From Arachnia propionica (GTDB lineage Bacteria; Actinomycetota; Actinomycetes; Propionibacteriales; Propionibacteriaceae), in the NCBI RefSeq assembly GCF_003932785.1, contig NZ_RQYT01000034.1:1-33002 (forward strand): a stretch of DNA of 33,002 bases, given 5' to 3'. Positions 27,781-33,002 of the stretch are shown one piece after another. Below the pieces are notes generated by a model. It did not search any database, had not been told where the DNA came from, and saw only the letters and a program-made list of their open reading frames with translations. Position 1 is the first letter of the stretch. Every line of letters starts with the position of its first letter. A program made the translations under genes and the position numbers.

Positions 27781-27804
27781 ACCCCGAAGAGACAAGGAAC
27801 GACA

Positions 27805-28581
27805 GTGTCGAAGCGCATCGAGGTGAAGGACCTCGACATCTACTACGGGAAGTTCCACGCCGTGGACAAGGTCAATCTCGTGGTCCAACCACGCACCGTG
27901 ACGGCGTTCATCGGCCCCTCCGGCTGCGGGAAGTCGACGGTGCTGCGGACGCTGAACCGCATGCACGAGGTCATCCCCGGGGCCTACTGCACCGGGCAGG
28001 TGCTGCTCGACGGCACCGATCTGTACGCGCCGGGGGTAGACCCGGTGGCGGTGCGCCGGATCGTCGGGATGGTGTTCCAGCGTCCGAACCCGTTCCCGTC
28101 GATGTCGATCTACGACAACGTCGCCGCCGGGCTGCGTCTGAACGGCGAGAAGAACAAGAAGGTGCTCGACGAGGCCGTGGAGACCGCCCTCAGGGGGGCG
28201 AACCTGTGGAAGGAGGTGAAGGACCGTCTCGACAAGGCCGGGGTGGGGCTCTCCGGCGGACAGCAGCAGCGGCTGTGCATCGCCAGGGCGATCGCGGTGA
28301 AGCCGGAGGTGTTGCTCATGGATGAGCCGTGCTCGGCGCTGGACCCGATCTCGACGCTCGCGGTCGAGGACCTCATCCACGAGCTGAAGGAGCACTACAC
28401 GGTGGTGATCGTCACCCACAACATGCAGCAGGCGGCCCGGGTCTCCGATGAGACGGCCTTCTTCAACCTGCGGGCCCAGGGCGAGCCGGGCCAGCTCGTC
28501 GAGGTCGGCCCCACGGAGAAGATCTTCCACAACCCGCAGCAGAAGGCGACGGAGGACTACATCACGGGCCGCTTCGGCTGA
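27805..28581 (+). CDS. pstB: Phosphate ABC transporter ATP-binding protein PstB
   Basis: ATPase subunit of the Pst transporter. The 258-residue product has Walker [10 protein letters not shown], the Q-loop [18 protein letters not shown] typical of PstB, signature [16 protein letters not shown], Walker [14 protein letters not shown] and switch histidine [10 protein letters not shown]. The start is GTG at 27805, with AAGGAA upstream. phoU, often the next gene, is not in this window; a terminator-like hairpin follows. Confidence 0.97.
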   Translation: MSKRIEVKDLDIYYGKFHAVDKVNLVVQPRTVTAFIGPSGCGKSTVLRTLNRMHEVIPGAYCTGQVLLDGTDLYAPGVDPVAVRRIVGMVFQRPNPFPSMSIYDNVAAGLRLNGEKNKKVLDEAVETALRGANLWKEVKDRLDKAGVGLSGGQQQRLCIARAIAVKPEVLLMDEPCSALDPISTLAVEDLIHELKEHYTVVIVTHNMQQAARVSDETAFFNLRAQGEPGQLVEVGPTEKIFHNPQQKATEDYITGRFG

Positions 28582-28620
28582 CGGCGAGGTCCAGGACCAC
28601 CCGTTCGGGCCCCTCCCCCG

Positions 28621-28651
28621 CTCCGGGGGCAGGCGAACGAGCCTGCCGGAG
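28621..28651 (+). terminator. Hairpin after pstB
   Basis: GGCAGGC (28628-28634) pairs perfectly with GCCTGCC (28641-28647) over a GAACGA loop, extended by CTCCGG/CCGGAG with a bulge. No T-run follows, so it is an actinobacterial-type terminator candidate. The stem word GGCAGGCGAA is also in the repeat array at 10357-10366. Confidence 0.45.
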
Positions 28652-28714
28652 AGGCCCGGCCGACCAGCCTGCAAGGACACCGCGCCGAGACCTCTCGACC
28701 CCGCTCGCAGGGTG

Positions 28715-28788
28715 GGCACGAACCGCCGCCCTGCTTTGCTTAAAACGTTTCAATCGGGCTCTCACGGAGGCAGAACGGCGGTTCGTGT
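28715..28788 (-). repeat. 75-bp structured dispersed repeat, copy 2
   Basis: This is the counterpart of 9434-9508 on the opposite strand. The outer 12 bases (CACGAACCGCCG) are a perfect inverted repeat with CGGCGGTTCGTG, and the centre has TTGAAACGTTTTAA on the minus strand. It lies in the 411-bp gap 28582-28992 between pstB and the type VII-like cassette. Apart from the hairpin after pstB and this element I see nothing else there. Confidence 0.7.
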
Positions 28789-28992
28789 TCGCTGTGGGCG
28801 ACGGGTCGAGTGCAGGCGGTCCAGGCATGACTCACGGGGCTCGACGCTGTTCCGTCGCCCGGCAACGGGCTCAGCCTCCACGGCCCGCCTAACCAAAAGG
28901 TGGACGCGACGTTCCGGCCCGGGAACCTTCGGAGCCACGTCCCTGCCGGCCCTGCCTGTTTGAATGGGGTCCTGGTTCGGAGAGGAGCGGTC

Positions 28993-30243
28993 ATGCAGCT
29001 GGTGGGGTCGGTGTTCACGTGTGAGGTCCCGGACGACTGGCGGGAGGTCAGGCAGCCGGGATGCGTGATCGCTGCGGCTCCTCGGGCCGAGGCGGGGTTC
29101 ACGGCGAACGTGGTGCTGCGGGAGTCCTGCATCCAGCAGCGTCCCGACGCGTTGGCCTCGGTGAGCCAGGCCACCCTGCGCGGTGTGAGGGGGACCGAGG
29201 CGGGGACCACGGTCTTCCACGTCGAGGCGCTCACCCACCTCGGGGCGGAGCATCGGCGCTTGTGGATGCTGACCCCGGTGGCACCGGAGGCCGCGCAGGG
29301 GCACACGCTCTCCCTGCTCACGATCCAGGACCTGGTGGTCGTTCAGGGATTCGTGGCCGAGTTGACCCTGACCATGCTCTTCGCCGAGTGGCGGCTTCAT
29401 CATCCGTACCAGGCCATCCTCGACACCCTCCACCCCATGCCGGTGGCCGAGCACGTCACCCCGCCCACCACGGCGGACGTTCCGCCTGCGGTTCTGGACC
29501 AGTGGGCCACGGCCCGTGACGGGGCTCCCCGCGAGGACCTGTCGGTGGTCCAGCCCCCTCCCCTCGTCCTCTCGGCCGCGCCCTTCACGCTCGGCGGGGA
29601 GGCAGCCGACGCCTTCGTCACGAGTGCACAGCGACGTTCATTCGCCCCGTTCACGGGGCAGGCGCGGCAGGATCTGCTCGCCACGGGCCTGGTCGCCGAG
29701 GACGGCCTGCTCACCTCGGCCGGTTTCTGGTACGCCGACCATGTCCTCAGTGGTGAGGGCTGGACCATCACCGTGGTCGGTTCCACCTCACGGAAGTTCC
29801 AGTTCTGGGTGACGGATTCCTCGACCCTGTTCGTCGCCCCTCATCCGGAGCAACCCGAGCAGCGGCTCCTCGGGTACTGCCACTCCAACGACCTGTTCCG
29901 TATCCTGCTGGGTTGGGTGCACGCCACCCCGGCCTGGCCCATGAACGTCACCATGACGCTGACACGGGCCGAACTGGAGACGAAGGTGGAGCGTGATGTC
30001 ACTCCCCCCGGCCACCACGACCCCGACACAACCGAGTTCCTCCGCCAGCCCTGGCGGTATCTGTCCCTCACCGCCTCCGACGGGGAGGCACACCTCAACT
30101 GGATTCACACCCCCATGCGAGGCCAGGCCCTGAACTGGGCCACCCCGACCCCGGGCGCCCCCCTGCCCATCCGACAGGACCCGGATCAGCCGTTCTGGCT
30201 CCGTCTCACAGCAACGATCGCCGAAGGAGGCCATCCCCGATGA
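28993..30243 (+). CDS. Two-domain type VII-associated protein (LpqN/DcrB-like N-terminus)
   Basis: I do not recognise this 416-residue protein as a whole. The first ~130 residues (FTCEVPDDWREV, GFTANVVLRES, LLTIQDLVVVQGFVAELTLTM) have the strand pattern of the LpqN/DcrB/PsbP-like fold, the fold of the DUF1795 chaperones that serve type VI effectors. The C-terminal part (about 175-340; LLATGLVAEDGLL, WTITVVGSTSRKFQFWV, FRILLGWV) loosely recalls the EspG-type chaperones of ESX systems. It has no signal peptide or membrane span, so it is probably cytosolic. AGAGGAG precedes the ATG at 28993; the stop overlaps the next start (ATGA). A chaperone for the effector downstream is an inference. Confidence 0.6.
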   Translation: MQLVGSVFTCEVPDDWREVRQPGCVIAAAPRAEAGFTANVVLRESCIQQRPDALASVSQATLRGVRGTEAGTTVFHVEALTHLGAEHRRLWMLTPVAPEAAQGHTLSLLTIQDLVVVQGFVAELTLTMLFAEWRLHHPYQAILDTLHPMPVAEHVTPPTTADVPPAVLDQWATARDGAPREDLSVVQPPPLVLSAAPFTLGGEAADAFVTSAQRRSFAPFTGQARQDLLATGLVAEDGLLTSAGFWYADHVLSGEGWTITVVGSTSRKFQFWVTDSSTLFVAPHPEQPEQRLLGYCHSNDLFRILLGWVHATPAWPMNVTMTLTRAELETKVERDVTPPGHHDPDTTEFLRQPWRYLSLTASDGEAHLNWIHTPMRGQALNWATPTPGAPLPIRQDPDQPFWLRLTATIAEGGHPR

Positions 30244-30594
30244 CCCACTACAACGTCGACGCACCGGCCTGCGAGTCGGTCTTCGTGAAGACGGAAGGGG
30301 AGAAAGCTGAGGCAGCTGCCACACACTCTTCCATCTCCACGGACATTATTGACACGTTGGGGGCGCTGTGCCTCGGTGAGGCCTCGATTCTTGCCTCGGC
30401 TCTCAACGCCGTGTACAACCGGGTTCTGTCGCCGGGGATGACCGGGGCGGAGCTGCAGGTCACCAACGCCACGGCCGGGGGGGCGGGCAGCCGTTGCAGC
30501 CATCCAGGCCGCCGACTACGAGATGGCGGACCGGACCGAACGGGAAGCCCATGCAGTCGATGAGTTCCGGGTCACGGATGGGAAAATCGTATGA
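30240..30594 (+). pseudogene. WXG100-like (DUF6507-like) small protein split by a frameshift
   Basis: The start overlaps the stop of the upstream gene (ATGA). From it the frame reads MTHYNVDAPACESVF...ASALNAVYNRVLSPG...VTNATAGG up to a run of seven G (30477-30483). After the run the good sequence is in the +1 frame: RAAVAAIQAADYEMADRTER, ending DGKIV with a stop at 30592-30594 that overlaps the next ATG. Joined with six G, it gives a 117-residue helical protein of the WXG100/DUF6507 kind. In the sequence as given, the frame runs on to 30563. The extra G may be a real mutation, phase variation or a sequencing error. Confidence 0.65.
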
Positions 30595-31799
30595 TCATCA
30601 ACACCGATGTCCTGAAGAATTGGCCGGATGTCGCCTCCCTCTTCGATGCCGCTGCATCACTCACTGACCACGGCGCGGAGTTCGCGGAACGGATCGACAC
30701 TGCCCACCTTCGCTGGCAGGGCCTGACAACGTGTTACCAGAGCCCCCACCAGGACCTGCTGTACTCCGCACTGGACTCTGCGCAGACAGCTGGCAACCAG
30801 GTCTCGGATGGGTGTTTGAGCGCGGGCACCGCGATGACCCTGTTCAGCGACACGCTCGCCACCCTCAAGGTCGAACGTGACTCCCTGCTGCGGGAGGTCG
30901 ACGCCCACCAGCAGAAGGCAGAGCCCACGGATCCCGACGAACTCGCGGCTCACAACAAGGAAGCCGTGATGCTGCAGGGACGGGTGAAAAACTCGGGAGA
31001 TCAATACCGCGAGGCCATCGAGAACTGTCGGGACCAATTGCGGGCCATCGGCAACGACGGCCTGCCTGACATGGGACACCCCGCTTGGGTCTCCGTCGGG
31101 GAGGACACCCTGCTCACCGCCATGGCCGCTCTCAGCGCGGCGGGGGACGCCGCACGATGGGACATCGCCCGCACCACCACTCGGTTCGTGATCCATGCGT
31201 TCGGGAAGGACCGCGTGAGGCTTCCGGTGTGGGTCAGCCACAAATACGAGTTCTCCTTCGACTGGGGCCCTGGCCGCAACGAGGGCAGCTTCCTCTCCCG
31301 GTTCGCCGAACTGGTCAAGCAGCCCTTCCGCGGCCCGGAAATCGGGCATTTCGGCCCGCCGACCGTCGTCAAACCAGGGCCCACGGGCGAGGGAATTCGC
31401 TTCGGACTGGAGAGAAGTACGCAGCTACGACACACCGCATCCATCGTGGGCCACGTCGCGGGCAAGGGGCTCTTCGTCGCCGGGACCATCTTCACCGCCG
31501 TCGAGGAGTACGGCAAGACCGACAAGAGACTCCGCGAGCAGAGGCCAGAACTCACCGAGAGCGAGCGAAAAGCCGAGGTCGCCCAAGTCGGAACCCTCAG
31601 AGCCGGAACTCAAGTCCTCTCCTCCATCGCTGCCGGAGCAGCCGCAGGAGCCGCCATCGGTGGACCAATCGGCTTTATCGCAAGCATTGGTGTCGGGGTG
31701 GCATTGAACGTCCCGGTAGCCAACGGAAAAAGCGCTGCAGAACTAGTGGCAGATGTCGTCGAAGGGGTTTTCAATTTCGCGAGAGGACTCTTCGGATGA
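30591..31799 (+). CDS. Putative type VII effector with glycine-zipper membrane domain
   Basis: The 402-residue product starts with a helical region (1-150; LRWQGLTTCYQSPHQDLL, then a coiled-coil-like VERDSLLREVDAHQQK), resembling the N-terminal targeting domains of WXG100/LXG effectors. A polar middle follows. The C-terminal 125 residues carry two hydrophobic stretches: SIVGHVAGKGLFVAGTIFTA and, at 344-372, a segment with glycines at 349, 353, 357 and 361 (GxxxGxxxGxxxG), a glycine zipper. Such zippers occur in membrane-damaging toxins. No enzyme motif is seen. Overlapping starts tie it to the small protein before it and the membrane protein after it. A toxin role is inferred. Confidence 0.6.
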   Translation: MIINTDVLKNWPDVASLFDAAASLTDHGAEFAERIDTAHLRWQGLTTCYQSPHQDLLYSALDSAQTAGNQVSDGCLSAGTAMTLFSDTLATLKVERDSLLREVDAHQQKAEPTDPDELAAHNKEAVMLQGRVKNSGDQYREAIENCRDQLRAIGNDGLPDMGHPAWVSVGEDTLLTAMAALSAAGDAARWDIARTTTRFVIHAFGKDRVRLPVWVSHKYEFSFDWGPGRNEGSFLSRFAELVKQPFRGPEIGHFGPPTVVKPGPTGEGIRFGLERSTQLRHTASIVGHVAGKGLFVAGTIFTAVEEYGKTDKRLREQRPELTESERKAEVAQVGTLRAGTQVLSSIAAGAAAGAAIGGPIGFIASIGVGVALNVPVANGKSAAELVADVVEGVFNFARGLFG

Positions 31800-32392
31800 C
31801 CCCCTTGGAAACCATATCAGCCATCCCCAGAACCACCGGGTCAGCGATCGTAATGATCCTGATTGCCGCCTTGGGAATCTTCTGCATTCGAACAGGAAGG
31901 ATGATCCTCAGAGAGCCCGCCCCACGCTTCGTCATAAGATACCGAGGCTGGAGCAGCGTTCTCTTGTCTCTGCCATACGCAGGAGCTTTCCTCCTCCTTG
32001 CTGCAATCATCAGCCTTCAGCCCCCACTACCCAAGCCTATCTTGATCCTGGAAAGCGCTGCTTTCCTACTGTGCTGGCTCATTAGTATGCTGAGCGTCTT
32101 CATCTGGTTCCCCAGACTCCTGCTTCCCCGCTGGTACCGACGAGCCGTGAAGGCCGGAGTCCCACGCCACGATCCGATGGCCATGGGCGCCTTCAAGGCC
32201 CTCCCGATCAGCGAACAGCGCCAGTTGGTGAACCTCACCACCCGAGCCGAACATCAACCCCCACCCATCCCCACGACCCCACCCACCACACAGATACCCT
32301 TCACCGACGCCACCACGGCCACGACCTCCCTGCCCACCCTGCCTGGCCTCTCGGCCGGAATCACCGCAGGTCTGGACAAGGAACAACCATGA
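31796..32392 (+). CDS. Multi-pass membrane protein, putative immunity protein 1
   Basis: The 198-residue product has three hydrophobic segments (about 14-34, 52-75 and 80-103) followed by a basic stretch, FPRLLLPRWYRRAVKAGVPR, and a Pro/Thr-rich tail. It starts at an ATG overlapping the effector stop (ATGA), as immunity genes often do. The C-terminal region is nearly identical to that of the next membrane protein, while the membrane half differs. Base composition in 31740-32100 is visibly less GC-rich than the rest of the window, suggesting transfer. The immunity role is by position and parallel with TsaI-like proteins, not by recognised family. Confidence 0.6.
   Translation: MTPLETISAIPRTTGSAIVMILIAALGIFCIRTGRMILREPAPRFVIRYRGWSSVLLSLPYAGAFLLLAAIISLQPPLPKPILILESAAFLLCWLISMLSVFIWFPRLLLPRWYRRAVKAGVPRHDPMAMGAFKALPISEQRQLVNLTTRAEHQPPPIPTTPPTTQIPFTDATTATTSLPTLPGLSAGITAGLDKEQP
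32101..32222 (+). repeat. C-terminal coding repeat, unit 1
   Basis: These 122 bases in the first membrane gene match 32881-33002 in the second with about eight differences counted by eye. The two upstream halves of the genes are not similar at DNA level. The two gene starts are 783 bp apart. Confidence 0.9.
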
Positions 32393-32592
32393 ACCTCCAC
32401 AAGGCCTTGGACAGCACAACCGCAGTCAAGGCGTCATTGACGCCCTTTTCCCGCTGGTCGAGCCGGACCACGCGCGCCAGCGCGCAGTCCGTGTCAAGAC
32501 CTCTGGCACACGGCGCTGGAACTCAACTTGAGATGACAACGGGGGGACGGACTGACGGCAGCGGCAGGAGCACACTGGATGACCACTCTTGA
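32389..32592 (+). CDS. Doubtful 67-codon frame, possible decayed gene
   Basis: The ATG overlaps the stop of the first membrane gene (ATGA), like every other junction in this operon. The 67-residue product, rich in Ser, Thr and Arg, resembles nothing known to me and overlaps the next gene by 14 nt. A second frame in the same DNA (VIDALFPLVEPDHARQRAVR, ending before 32533) looks more protein-like, so the DNA between the two paralogues may be a frameshifted remnant of an older gene. Confidence 0.3.
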   Translation: MNLHKALDSTTAVKASLTPFSRWSSRTTRASAQSVSRPLAHGAGTQLEMTTGGRTDGSGRSTLDDHS

Positions 32593-33002
32593 CCTTGCCA
32601 CAGCTTTCGCCCCCGTGACCCTGACCGTCGCCGCCCTCGTGCTCCTTCTTGGAGGAATCGCTGCGGCCCGTCTCGGATGGAAAGCTCACACGGAGCCAAT
32701 CCCTCACTTCGTGGCACAGTACCGCGGCTTCTCCTGCCCCCTGCTGTCACTCTTCTACGGCGGATTGAGTATTTTGTGCCTGGTCATCTTTCCTGTACAT
32801 CTGATACTCCCCGATTGGGTCGGTGGGATCATCAGTTTGATCCACTTACCCTCGCTCGTCATCTTCTTCCTCGGTTACCTCATCTGGTTCCCCAGGCTTC
32901 TGCTTCCCCGGTGGTACCGACGAGCCGTGAAGGCCGGTGTCCCACGCCACGACCCCCTCGCCATGGGCGCCTTCAAGGCCCTCCCGATCAGCGAACAGCG
33001 CC
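32579..33002 (+). CDS. Multi-pass membrane protein, putative immunity protein 2 (partial)
   Basis: The first 141 residues are inside the window; the end is cut off. It starts MTTLDLATAFAPVTLTVAAL, has hydrophobic segments near 12-30, 55-75 and 80-103, and then the FPRLLLPRWYRRAVKAGVPR stretch shared with the upstream paralogue. GGAGC with AGGAG lies 8 nt before the ATG. It is a tandem paralogue of 31796-32392 with a divergent membrane half, as seen in duplicated immunity genes behind polymorphic toxins. Confidence 0.6.
   Translation, partial: MTTLDLATAFAPVTLTVAALVLLLGGIAAARLGWKAHTEPIPHFVAQYRGFSCPLLSLFYGGLSILCLVIFPVHLILPDWVGGIISLIHLPSLVIFFLGYLIWFPRLLLPRWYRRAVKAGVPRHDPLAMGAFKALPISEQR
32881..33002 (+). 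repeat. C-terminal coding repeat, unit 2
   Basis: Counterpart of 32101-32222 in the second membrane gene. It continues to the window edge and probably beyond. Confidence 0.9.

Noticed and set aside
26515-28719. 734-codon minus-strand frame opposite pstA and pstB
   Set aside because: His/Arg-rich shadow of two well supported genes.

Overview
The window is GC-rich, tightly packed DNA. Gene content points to an actinobacterium: mycothiol synthase MshD, a ppk1-mutT1 pair, a mycobacterial-type nitrobindin, a SatD-family protein, a PEP-dependent dihydroxyacetone kinase and ESX/type VII-like small proteins. The Propionibacteriaceae (Arachnia/Tessaracoccus-like) are my best guess; that is inference from gene content, not from any search.

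Layout. 1-528: no intact gene, but a decayed ISAs1-type transposase remnant. 529-7987: purA on the minus strand, then a plus-strand dhaK-dhaL-dhaM operon whose third gene fuses EIIA, HPr and a complete enzyme I, then typA. 7994-10252: a DUF4862-like protein, a small membrane protein and satD. 10253-10401: an unusual array of six short repeats, three direct and three inverted. 10402-13797: ppk2, an AAA_14/DUF4143 ATPase behind two palindromic operators 40 bp apart, a lipoprotein, and tpx. 13819-16308: ygfZ, nitrobindin and a 31-residue membrane peptide in one minus-strand operon, then dtd and an arsenate-reductase-like phosphatase. 16434-21043: a membrane-anchored discoidin-like protein divergent from a coupled mshD-ppk1-mutT1 operon. 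21027-24374: a ROK regulator divergent from a Rossmann dehydrogenase and a DapA-superfamily aldolase. 24382-28581: a PHO box and the pstSCAB phosphate transporter. 28582-28992: non-coding, with a terminator-like hairpin and the second copy of a ~75-bp structured repeat. 28993-33002: an operon with 4-bp overlaps that looks like a type VII (ESX/LXG-like) effector cassette.

How the genes work together. Phosphate handling is prominent: high-affinity phosphate uptake (pst, with its PHO box), polyphosphate synthesis (ppk1), polyphosphate-driven nucleotide phosphorylation (ppk2) and MutT1. Thiol/redox functions (mshD, tpx, ygfZ, nitrobindin, arsenate-reductase-like) form a second theme. The dha operon phosphorylates dihydroxyacetone with PEP.

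The most interesting region is the right end. There, a two-domain chaperone-like protein, a WXG100-like small protein (split by an extra G in a G7 run), and a 402-residue putative effector ending in a glycine-zipper membrane segment are followed by two tandem multi-pass membrane paralogues. The paralogues share a nearly identical C-terminal half but have divergent N-terminal halves, which is the pattern expected of immunity proteins. The cassette runs off the window.
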